Below, piece after piece: positions 7,148 to 12,870 of a stretch of DNA of 13,024 bases. The stretch covers positions 1 to 13,024 of the forward strand of contig JBNKLQ010000180.1 in the NCBI GenBank assembly GCA_050292445.1, given 5' to 3'. How positions within the stretch are numbered: position 1 is the first letter of the stretch; every line of letters starts with the position of its first letter. The notes under the pieces are model-generated. The model made no database searches. It saw nothing but the letters and a program-made list of their open reading frames with translations, and was not told the origin of the DNA. The position numbers were made by a program, and so were the translations under genes. This DNA is from Leptofilum sp050292445. Lineage in GTDB: Bacteria > Chloroflexota > Anaerolineae > Promineifilales > Promineifilaceae.

Positions 7148-8512
7148 TCAACTGCTCAGCTTCTCATACCGCTGCCACACCTCGGCGGCCAGCTTGCGGC
7201 TGCGCTGTGTAATTTCTGCCTCGTCCAGCGTCAGCAGCTGCCGGTTGTGCATCAGCAGCTTGCCCGCTACCATTGTGCTGGTCACCAGGCTGCTCTCAAA
7301 GCCGAAGATGATGTGCCAGGGTAGATTGCCTGCGTTCAATGGTGTGGTGGCATGATAATCGACAAAAATAATGTCCGCCGCTGCCCCTTCCACCAAACGG
7401 CCGATTTTCTTCCCCGGCCAGAACATATCCGCTAAGGCTGCGTTGTTGTAAATGGCCATCTGAGCCACATCCATGCCATTGGCCCGGCGTGGATCGCGGT
7501 GAACCTGTTTGTGCATCAGGTAGGCCATCTTCCATTCAGCCCACATATTGTTGCTAAAGCCATCGTTGCCCAGGCAAACCGGAATCCCCAGCCGCAGCAT
7601 CCCCTCGATGTCGGCCGCGCCCACGGCGTTGTTCATGTTGCTGCGCGGCTGGTGGGTCACCCAGGTACCCGTTTCGTGCAAGATATTTTTCTCCACGGTA
7701 TCGACATGCACCGCATGGGCCACGATACTTTTGGGTCCCAAAATACCCGCTTCAGCCAGGCGCGGCACGACGCGCTTGCCATATTTGAACAGTGAATCGT
7801 ATTCGTCTACCTCGTGTTCGGCCACATGGATGTGGAAACCGGTGTCCAGGTCCTTAGCAGCAGCAACGCAGTTAGCCAGCGTCTCATCGCTGAGCGAGAG
7901 AGCCGCGTGCAGGCCGAAGGTGCCTGCCAACAGTTCGCTGCCGCGCTCCTTGAGCGAGTGCAAAAAGCGCACGTTTTCACCAATGCCTGCTTCGGCTTCT
8001 TCCGGCCCATTGCGATCGGTTACTTCGTAGCAGAGCGCAGCGCGTACGCCAGCCCTTTCCACAGCTTCGGCGATCATGTCCAGCGAATTATTAAGCGCAT
8101 TGGGGCTGGCATGATGGTCTACCAGGGTGGTAGTGCCATGTTTGATGGCATCCACCAGGCAAACCAGGGCACTGTACTCCACGTCCAAATCGAGCAAGGC
8201 GCGATCCAGCCGCCACCAGAGCCGTTCCAAAATATCGGGGAAATCTTTGGGGGGCGGACCAGGAATGGCCATGCCGCGGGCAAAGGCCCCGTAAAAGTGA
8301 GTGTGGGCGCAAATATTGCCAGGCATCACCAACTGATTACCCGCATCCAGCTGTTCCAGTTCGGGATGGGCAGCGATCAGTTCAGCAGAATCGCCAATGG
8401 TGATGATACGGCCGTCTGCCACCAACAATCCACCCTTTTCAATGATTTCATTCGGTTCAGTCCAGGTGACGATACGGCCGTTTGTGATGAGAAATTTATC
8501 GCCTGTTACCAT
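7148..8512 (-). CDS. ssnA: SsnA-type aminohydrolase (amidohydrolase superfamily)
   Basis: 454 residues, a full-length cytoplasmic metal-dependent hydrolase of the ATZ/TRZ-like group. Metal ligands are visible: H70 and H72 in NICAHTHFYGAFARG, H229 in GFHIHVAEHE, H266 in SIVAHAVHV and D317 in LGNDGFSNNM. Several stretches recall E. coli SsnA: LWWRLDRAL, DHHASP, TDRNG, RSNMNN and a closing segment with WHIIFGFESS. SsnA is an uncharacterised putative aminohydrolase, in E. coli located near selenium-dependent purine hydroxylase genes. None of those partners is visible here, so the substrate is unknown; a deaminated purine or similar ring is a guess. AGGAGG eight bases before the ATG at 8512 fixes the start. 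Two palindrome copies (8408, 8474) encode Asp/Asn-Gly-Arg in the N-terminal beta sandwich. The gene is divergent from the thioredoxin gene. Confidence 0.85.
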   Translation of the reverse strand: MVTGDKFLITNGRIVTWTEPNEIIEKGGLLVADGRIITIGDSAELIAAHPELEQLDAGNQLVMPGNICAHTHFYGAFARGMAIPGPPPKDFPDILERLWWRLDRALLDLDVEYSALVCLVDAIKHGTTTLVDHHASPNALNNSLDMIAEAVERAGVRAALCYEVTDRNGPEEAEAGIGENVRFLHSLKERGSELLAGTFGLHAALSLSDETLANCVAAAKDLDTGFHIHVAEHEVDEYDSLFKYGKRVVPRLAEAGILGPKSIVAHAVHVDTVEKNILHETGTWVTHQPRSNMNNAVGAADIEGMLRLGIPVCLGNDGFSNNMWAEWKMAYLMHKQVHRDPRRANGMDVAQMAIYNNAALADMFWPGKKIGRLVEGAAADIIFVDYHATTPLNAGNLPWHIIFGFESSLVTSTMVAGKLLMHNRQLLTLDEAEITQRSRKLAAEVWQRYEKLSS

Positions 8513-8565
8513 ATCAACAACCTCCTAAATTAGGGGTTTGGGAAATAATGTGTGTGATCGATCCA

Positions 8566-8594
8566 ATTGTAGGCTTTTTTGCTTGACAGCCCAA
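8566..8594 (-). promoter_or_regulatory. Candidate promoter for ssnA
   Basis: On the minus strand, TTGGGC (8594-8589) is followed after 17 bases by TACAAT (8571-8566), a good -10 with a poor -35. It would give a leader of roughly 45-50 bases before the AGGAGG site. The -35 overlaps the left arm of the palindrome at 8591-8603. Confidence 0.4.
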
Positions 8595-8610
8595 ACGGTT
8601 TGGTTAAACT
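8583..8610 (+). promoter_or_regulatory. Candidate promoter for the thioredoxin gene
   Basis: A perfect TTGACA (8583-8588) is followed after 16 bases by TAAACT (8605-8610), which matches TATAAT at four of six positions. The leader to the ATG at 8725 would be about 105 bases, rather long, so a second nearer promoter is possible. Confidence 0.45.
8591..8603. promoter_or_regulatory. Operator-like palindrome between divergent promoters
   Basis: CCAAAC-G-GTTTGG is a perfect inverted repeat around one central base. It fills the -35/-10 spacer of the thioredoxin promoter and overlaps the predicted -35 of ssnA, so a bound repressor would block both. The shape suits a dimeric regulator such as a LacI- or TetR-type protein; which one cannot be told. 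Confidence 0.4.
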
Positions 8611-8724
8611 CGTTGGTAAGATAGTTCCACGTAACCTTATCTAATAAAAGTCATCTAAAAAGAAGACAAACGAAATGTACACGCCTACGGTGTGAATTAA
8701 ACTAAATGCAAGGAGCAAGAAATT

Positions 8725-9051
8725 ATGGCAACCCCTGTAGAAATTACTGACAACAGCTTCCAAACGGAAGTTCTGGATTCTGACAAACCTGTTTTGGTAG
8801 ACTTTTGGGCCGACTGGTGTGGTCCCTGCCGCATGATCGCCCCTTCCGTAAAAGCAATTGCGGAAGAGTATGGTGAACAAATTAAAGTTGGCAAGATGGA
8901 TGTGGACGACAATCCAATGGTGCCTGGACGCTACGGCATCGTGGGCATTCCCACTTTGATGCTGTTCAAAGGCGGTCAGGTTGTGGAGCGCATTACCGGC
9001 GCACTACCCAAAGACCGCATTGTGGCCCAAATTTTGCCGCACATGAACTAA
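8725..9051 (+). CDS. trx: Thioredoxin
   Basis: 108 residues, the classic length of a single-domain thioredoxin that reduces disulfides in the cytoplasm. The active site WCGPC is at residues 31-35 within LVDFWADWCGPCRMIAP. The cis-proline is Pro76 in VGIPTLMLF, and the C-terminal helix begins near LPKDRIVAQI. No signal peptide is present. AAGGAG at 8710-8715, nine bases before the ATG, supports the start. The gene appears monocistronic: it has its own promoter candidate and two tandem terminator hairpins after its stop. No ACGGCCGT copy occurs in it. Confidence 0.96.
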   Translation: MATPVEITDNSFQTEVLDSDKPVLVDFWADWCGPCRMIAPSVKAIAEEYGEQIKVGKMDVDDNPMVPGRYGIVGIPTLMLFKGGQVVERITGALPKDRIVAQILPHMN

Positions 9052-9072
9052 TCACCCCTTAAGTGATTTTTA
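9050..9072 (+). terminator. First hairpin after the thioredoxin gene
   Basis: AATCAC (9050-9055) pairs with GTGATT (9063-9068) around a seven-base loop and is followed by a short T run. The stem is only six pairs and overlaps the stop codon, so alone it is a weak terminator. Confidence 0.45.
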
Positions 9073-9074
9073 TA

Positions 9075-9109
9075 AACGCCCATACTGCCTGCCAGTGTGG
9101 GCGTTTTTT
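9075..9109 (+). terminator. Intrinsic terminator of the thioredoxin gene
   Basis: AACGCCCATACTG (9075-9087) pairs with CAGTGTGGGCGTT (9093-9105) over 13 pairs with one U-G pair, around a five-base loop, followed directly by a T run to 9109. The U-G pair is compatible with the plus-strand RNA only, which agrees with the direction of the gene. Confidence 0.9.
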
Positions 9110-9127
9110 GTTTTGGCAGCTGGGGGG

Positions 9128-9163
9128 TAGTGGCCAGTCGCTGGTAAAATCTACTGGTCACTA
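9128..9163 (+). repeat. Inverted repeat in the leader of the LLM oxidoreductase gene
   Basis: TAGTGGCCAGT (9128-9138) and ACTGGTCACTA (9153-9163) form 11 pairs, one of them G-U in the plus-strand RNA, around a 14-base spacer. The repeat lies 30 bases before the start codon and has no T run, so it is more likely an operator or a leader hairpin than a terminator. Confidence 0.4.
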
Positions 9164-9193
9164 ACCACCATCCGCTCTGACTAAGGAGAAAAA

Positions 9194-10120
9194 ATGATTG
9201 AAGTTGCCATTATGTTAGAGGGCCAAAATGGCCTTACTTGGGAACGCTGGCAGCGCGTTGCGCGTGCCGTAGAGGATTTAGGCTTTGTCGGGTTATACCG
9301 TTCAGATCATTACACAAATGCCAATCCACCGGACAAGGAATCGCTGGAACTGTGGGTATCGCTTACCTGGCTGGCCAGCCATACCAGCCGTATCGAGTTT
9401 GGCCCGATGGTTTCCCCGGTCTCTTTCCGCCAACCGACGATGACAGCACGCATGGCCAGTGCGGTCGATGATTTGTCCAACGGCCGTCTCCATCTCGGTC
9501 TTGGCGCAGGCTGGCAGGAACGGGAACATCACAATTACAGCTGGGATTTGCTGGATATGAACGGCCGTTTCGCCCGCTTTGAAGAAGGATTACAGATCAT
9601 TAGCCATTTGCTGCAAAATGATGAGCCGCTTGATTTTGCTGGCGAATATTACCAGCTGCATGAAGCCGTTTTGCTGCCCCGGCCACAGCGGCCCGGGGGA
9701 CCGCCTATCCTCATCGGTGGCAATGGTCCCAAACGCACCCTCCCCCTCACTGCAAAATACGCGAAGGAATGGAACGGTGTTTACATCCCGCCCCAGACTT
9801 TTGCCGAAAGGTGTGAATTGCTGGATGAGATGTTGGTGGCAAACGGCCGTCAGCCCAGCGACGTGCGCCGCTCTCTCATGACTGGCCTTGTTTTTGGCAA
9901 AGATCAGGCCGATCTGGATGCCAAATTAGCCCCGCGCACGTTGTCTGCTGACGAACTGCGGGAACGTGGTTTAGTTGTGGGTACAGGGAATGAATTGGTG
10001 GATCAGCTGGCAGCATTCGCCGACGCAGGCGTACAGCGCATCATGCTGCAATGGCTGGATTTGGATGATATGGATGGGCTAGAAGCTTTGGCAACGGCCG
10101 TGTTACCGCAAGTCCAGTGA
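9194..10120 (+). CDS. LLM-class F420-dependent oxidoreductase
   Basis: 308 residues of the bacterial luciferase-like monooxygenase fold (TIM barrel). The members most like this one use reduced F420 for hydride transfer; the substrate is unknown. Typical segments: VEDLGFVGLYRSDHY (about 27-40), SRIEFGPMVSPVSFRQP (about 65-81), then MASAVDDLSNGRLHLGLGAG (about 87-106) followed by W107, then PPILIGGNG near the middle, and GTGNELVDQLAAFADAGVQ near the C-terminus. AAGGAG five bases before the ATG at 9194 supports the start. The gene is preceded by the thioredoxin terminators and followed by a convergent gene, so it is probably transcribed alone. Four ACGGCCGT copies lie within it (9480, 9561, 9843, 10094), the highest density in the window. 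An FMN-dependent member is possible but less likely given the neighbouring F420 genes. Confidence 0.88.
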   Translation: MIEVAIMLEGQNGLTWERWQRVARAVEDLGFVGLYRSDHYTNANPPDKESLELWVSLTWLASHTSRIEFGPMVSPVSFRQPTMTARMASAVDDLSNGRLHLGLGAGWQEREHHNYSWDLLDMNGRFARFEEGLQIISHLLQNDEPLDFAGEYYQLHEAVLLPRPQRPGGPPILIGGNGPKRTLPLTAKYAKEWNGVYIPPQTFAERCELLDEMLVANGRQPSDVRRSLMTGLVFGKDQADLDAKLAPRTLSADELRERGLVVGTGNELVDQLAAFADAGVQRIMLQWLDLDDMDGLEALATAVLPQVQ

Positions 10121-10188
10121 TCGGTAATCGGTAAACAGTGAACAGTATTCGGTGACTGAATACTGATTACTGAAAACTGACCTACTGC
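10121..10188. repeat. Intergenic repeat tract with an inverted repeat
   Basis: The gap between two convergent genes is built of variants of short words such as GGTAATCGG, ACAGTGAACAG, CTGATTACTG and AAAACTGAC. CAGTATTC (10143-10150) is inverted as GAATACTG (10158-10165) around seven bases. There is no T run, so a terminator role is uncertain. Confidence 0.45.
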
Positions 10189-10650
10189 TTACTCAGCACT
10201 TTCTTCTTCCGCGTCAGCCACTGGCTTCTCCACTGGCGTGAAGCGCTCAGCCAATTTGGCCAGTTGCTCGCTGAGTGCCTGCAAGCCTTGGGCCACACCC
10301 GTGCGAGCCTTGTTGCCCACATCGCTGGTTTGCACCTTTTCCCGCACTTGAGTCGCTTCTGTTTTCACGCGGTCGGCTGCCGGGCTTTTCTTAATTTCCT
10401 GGATGGCCTTATCTACCTCATCGGCAAAGGAGCGCATCCCGTCACGCAATTCTGTTTCCAGACGCTGCCGCTCAGTGCTATTCCAAGCAGTGCGAATAGT
10501 GTCGGCAAACTGCTTGCCAAATTCACGTAGTTCTTCCGAAATGTCCGGGGCTTGTGCGTCAGCCTTAGCCACTTCCTCTTCCTCAACAGGAACTTCCACT
10601 TTCAATCTTGCCTTTATTTCTTCAACGCTGGGGGTTGTTTCTTCAGTCAT
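10189..10650 (-). CDS. Hypothetical charged helical protein
   Basis: 153 residues, function not recognised. The sequence is rich in Glu, Lys, Ala and Gln and has no membrane segment, signal peptide or cysteine. Residues about 35-135 look almost entirely helical with repeated amphipathic patterns: LREFGKQFADTIRTAWN, an ELRDGMRSFADEVDKAIQEI segment, and a closing LSEQLAKLAERF. Both ends are disordered-looking and acidic (VPVEEEEVAKA; AEEESAE). It could be a coiled-coil, scaffold or stress-related protein. An ATG at 10659 would add MKT, but AAGGAG at 10661-10666 is only one base from it and ten from the ATG at 10650, so the shorter form is preferred. A 16-base perfect palindrome lies just upstream of that site. 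Confidence 0.72.
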   Translation of the reverse strand: MTEETTPSVEEIKARLKVEVPVEEEEVAKADAQAPDISEELREFGKQFADTIRTAWNSTERQRLETELRDGMRSFADEVDKAIQEIKKSPAADRVKTEATQVREKVQTSDVGNKARTGVAQGLQALSEQLAKLAERFTPVEKPVADAEEESAE

Positions 10651-10660
10651 CGTTTTCATA

Positions 10661-10666
10661 CTCCTT
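10661..10666 (-). promoter_or_regulatory. Ribosome binding site deciding the start of the helical protein
   Basis: AAGGAG on the minus strand is one base from the ATG at 10659 and ten bases from the ATG at 10650. Only the second spacing is workable. Confidence 0.6.
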
Positions 10667-10669
10667 ACT

Positions 10670-10685
10670 CAACAAATATTTGTTG
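10670..10685. promoter_or_regulatory. Perfect 16-base palindrome upstream of the helical protein gene
   Basis: CAACAAATATTTGTTG equals its own reverse complement over all 16 bases. It lies four bases upstream of the ribosome binding site of the helical protein gene. It could be the operator of a homodimeric repressor located in the leader. As RNA it would have no loop except by opening the central AT pairs. Confidence 0.45.
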
Positions 10686-10797
10686 GAAAATAATAATTTT
10701 GGACAGTAGCCTTTACGTGCTGACCAGAGATGAGTTGCATTTTTCTCAAATCACAGCACTCAAAATGGTACGCCCGTTGTCATGGATTCTTTCCACG

Positions 10798-10821
10798 AAA
10801 AAGCGCAGATTGGAATCTGCG
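10798..10821 (-). terminator. Intrinsic terminator of the acetyltransferase gene
   Basis: On the minus strand CGCAGATT-CC-AATCTGCG (10821-10804) forms an eight-pair stem, in practice with a four-base loop. It is followed by C and five T (10803-10798), and starts two bases after the stop codon at 10823. The word AATCTGCG is the same one repeated at 7082-7108. Confidence 0.7.
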
Positions 10822-10822
10822 A

Positions 10823-11392
10823 CTACTGGGGAAAGCGGGCGAAGATGAGCCAATCGTGCAGTTCACCCGTTTGGTGATGGCGGCGATAATTGGCCAAACG
10901 TGCTTCCAATTGGAAGCTGCAGCGCTGAGCCACAGCAATGCTGCGCGCGTTATGAGGATAACATTCCAGGTGCAGCCGTTTCGCCCCCAGTTGAGCAAAA
11001 GCCAGTTCAGCAATAGCGTTTACCGCTTCGGTCATGTACCCCTGCCCACCATGTGCTACATGCTGCCAATAACCAACCTCAAATTTGGGCACCCGCCAAT
11101 CTGGATTATGCAGACCGCTGCCACCGATCAATTCACCTGCTGCCTTTAAGAAGATAAGCATGGTCATATCATCCCCTTTGAGATAGCGATCTCGGTTGCG
11201 CAAGATTGAAGCTTCGGCACGTTTGGGAGAGATGTTGGGCCAGTCCGCCCAGGAGAGCCAGGCAGATAAATGGGCTTTGGATTGGACGATAGCATGGTAC
11301 AACGCCTGACCATCACCCGGCTGGGGGCAGCGGATGAGCAGGCGCTCGGTTTCAAGCTGTCGGGGGACGTCTGGATGTGGCTGTTTTGTCAT
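10823..11392 (-). CDS. GNAT-family N-acetyltransferase, RimJ/RimL type
   Basis: 189 residues. The opening LETERLLIRCPQPGD (about 13-27) is typical of the RimJ/RimL branch, which transfers acetyl from acetyl-CoA to protein N-termini or small amines. FEVGYWQHVAHGGQGYMTEA (about 104-123) is the acetyl-CoA binding motif region, here with GGQGY in place of the usual Q/R-G-x-G-Y/F. YPHNARSIAVAQRCSF (about 145-160) matches the usual N-x-x-S-x-x-V-x-x-x-x-G-F region, with Cys-Ser where Gly is common. The start at 11392 has no strong ribosome binding site. The gene ends in its own terminator and is divergent from the membrane-protein gene cluster. The substrate cannot be predicted. Confidence 0.88.
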   Translation of the reverse strand: MTKQPHPDVPRQLETERLLIRCPQPGDGQALYHAIVQSKAHLSAWLSWADWPNISPKRAEASILRNRDRYLKGDDMTMLIFLKAAGELIGGSGLHNPDWRVPKFEVGYWQHVAHGGQGYMTEAVNAIAELAFAQLGAKRLHLECYPHNARSIAVAQRCSFQLEARLANYRRHHQTGELHDWLIFARFPQ

Positions 11393-11529
11393 GGTGTTAA
11401 TTATGAACAGTTGCAGCTTTTTTGACGAATGGGAAGTGAAGTTTGTCAGGAGGTAAACGGCCGTTCCTCACTAATCCCACCAAAATAAAAGATGTACCAT
11501 GACCATAGAAGGCAACGAGGCGCAGGGCC

Positions 11530-11533
11530 GGAG
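11530..11533 (+). promoter_or_regulatory. Ribosome binding site deciding the start of the first small membrane protein
   Basis: GGAG lies seven bases before the ATG at 11541. The in-frame ATG at 11499 has no such site, and the paralogue downstream also begins at the equivalent point. Confidence 0.55.
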
Positions 11534-11540
11534 AAAACAA

Positions 11541-11924
11541 ATGAACAGGCAAGAACTGTCTAGGCGAATCGTCATTGTTCTGCGTTGGCTGGCCCGACTG
11601 GGCAGCTTGTTCAGTGTGGCTCTCCTGGCACTCTTCTTGTTTGGCGAAGAGATAAATCCCGGCGAGCTTACTGCTGCAGAAATTCTAGGGCTGTTTTTCT
11701 TCCCCTTTGGCATCACCGTGGGGATGTTGCTGGGCTGGCGCTGGGAAACGCTGGGCGGTACCGTGACAGTGCTAAGCTTGCTGGCTTTTTATAAGGTGCT
11801 GTACGCTGCAAACGGCCGTTTCCCGGAAGGAATCTGGTTTGCGCTGTTCGCCTTACCAGGACTGCTCTTCCTGTACTGCGGCCTTCACAACCACAACACA
11901 AACCATACACCAAGGATTGTATAA
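11541..11924 (+). CDS. Small integral membrane protein, paralogue of the one at 12518
   Basis: 127 residues with about four hydrophobic segments (roughly 20-35, 47-64, 73-87 and 96-113). Function unknown. It shares an architecture with the protein at 12518-12865: an N-terminal basic stretch, a first helix ending in LFLFGEE (paralogue DVFGEG), a G-E-(L/T) start to the second helix, and the signature GWRWETLGG (paralogue AWRWERIGA). I chose the ATG at 11541 because of GGAG upstream and agreement with the paralogue's N-terminus; the ATG at 11499 would add 14 residues. The TAA at 11922 lies four bases before the next gene, so the three genes are very likely one operon. One palindrome copy (11812) encodes Asn-Gly-Arg in a loop. 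Confidence 0.75.
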   Translation: MNRQELSRRIVIVLRWLARLGSLFSVALLALFLFGEEINPGELTAAEILGLFFFPFGITVGMLLGWRWETLGGTVTVLSLLAFYKVLYAANGRFPEGIWFALFALPGLLFLYCGLHNHNTNHTPRIV

Positions 11925-11928
11925 TCAG

Positions 11929-12513
11929 ATGACGACCATTTCCCCCCAGGCAGAAAAGAAACTGCGGCATACTTTTCGTACCCTTAACCGCTTTATGCTG
12001 CTCATGTGGCGGCTAGGGTTGGCCCGTTTTATCAACATCTGGCCAGACGTGGGCGGGCGCATCATGGTCATCCAACATATTGGCCGCAAAACAGGCAAGG
12101 TCCGTCAAACGCCGGTCAATTACGCCGAAATAGAGGGTGAGATTTACTGCACCGCTGGCTTTGGCTCCATTTCCCATTGGTATCGCAATTTGCTGGCCAA
12201 CCCAGAGGTGGAGATTTGGCTGCCAAACGGCCGTTTCCACGCCCACGCCCAAGACATCACCGACGACCCCAACGCCCTCCCCCTGCTGCGCCAGGTGCTC
12301 ATTAGCAGTGGCTTTGCCGCACCGGCCGTCGGTGTTTACCCCAAAACCATGTCCGATGAAGAACTAGCCATCGTGACTGAAAAATACCGCCTCATTCGCT
12401 TTACCCGCCAGCAGCCTGCTGCGGGTCGAGCAGATTTACTTTGGGTTTGGCCCGTCCTGGCAGGCTTACTGCTGGGACTTGTGTGGTTCAAGCGTCGTTA
12501 CGCTGAGGATTAA
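11929..12513 (+). CDS. Deazaflavin (F420)-dependent nitroreductase family protein with C-terminal membrane anchor
   Basis: 194 residues of the split-barrel Ddn family (DUF385), whose characterised mycobacterial members use reduced F420 to reduce quinones and nitro compounds. Family marks: an N-terminal RTLNRFMLLMWRLGLARF helix, IGRKTGKVRQTPVNY (about 51-65), GFGSISHWYRNLLANP (about 77-92), then VEIWLPNGRFHAHAQDI. The C-terminal 25 residues are unusual: LLWVWPVLAGLLLGLVWFKR (170-189) is one hydrophobic helix followed by basic residues, so the enzyme is probably tail-anchored at the membrane with its barrel inside. The start is the ATG at 11929, four bases after the previous stop, with AAGGA twelve bases upstream; coupling is likely. 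Position between two membrane proteins strengthens the idea of a membrane redox unit, but no partner has a known function. Confidence 0.86.
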   Translation: MTTISPQAEKKLRHTFRTLNRFMLLMWRLGLARFINIWPDVGGRIMVIQHIGRKTGKVRQTPVNYAEIEGEIYCTAGFGSISHWYRNLLANPEVEIWLPNGRFHAHAQDITDDPNALPLLRQVLISSGFAAPAVGVYPKTMSDEELAIVTEKYRLIRFTRQQPAAGRADLLWVWPVLAGLLLGLVWFKRRYAED

Positions 12514-12517
12514 ACTC

Positions 12518-12865
12518 ATGAATACAAACACAAAGCGTTTACTTTACTGGTTGCCCAGGGTGCTGACTATTCTGTTTGCTCTGTTCATCAGCATTTTTGC
12601 CCTGGATGTTTTTGGCGAAGGGTACAGCGTAGGCGAAACAATCATTGCCTTGTTTATGCACCTGATTCCCACCTTTATTGTGGTCATCGCTTTACTCATC
12701 GCCTGGCGTTGGGAAAGAATTGGGGCAGCCCTGTTTATCGCCCTGGCAATATTCTTCCTGGTCATGTCCGAAGGTGAGGGTTGGATTATTGCCGGACCGT
12801 TGCTGGTATTAGGGATTTTATTCTTATTTGACTGGCAGGTGAATGCGCATTTGCAAACGGGATAA
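12518..12865 (+). CDS. Small integral membrane protein, paralogue of the one at 11541
   Basis: 115 residues with four predicted membrane helices (about 12-31, 40-62, 67-83 and 88-105). It resembles a widespread uncharacterised small membrane protein family that I recall from Anaerolineae and other phyla. Marks are YWLPRVLTILF, then FALDVFGEGYSVGE, IALLIAWRWERIG, and a closing LVLGILFLFDW. Shared FGE and WRWE motifs at matching positions make it a paralogue of the protein two genes upstream. The ATG at 12518 is four bases after the previous stop, with TGAGGA upstream; an in-frame TTG start 39 bases earlier lies inside the previous gene and is unlikely. No catalytic residues can be proposed. 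Confidence 0.8.
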   Translation: MNTNTKRLLYWLPRVLTILFALFISIFALDVFGEGYSVGETIIALFMHLIPTFIVVIALLIAWRWERIGAALFIALAIFFLVMSEGEGWIIAGPLLVLGILFLFDWQVNAHLQTG

Positions 12866-12870
12866 TTGGG

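Noticed and set aside
11422..11427. TTGACG as a promoter -35 for the membrane-protein operon
   Set aside because: No reasonable -10 hexamer lies 15-19 bases downstream.
11448..11453. Strong AGGAGG ribosome-binding-like site
   Set aside because: No ATG, GTG or TTG with an open frame follows at a usable distance, so it is probably chance.
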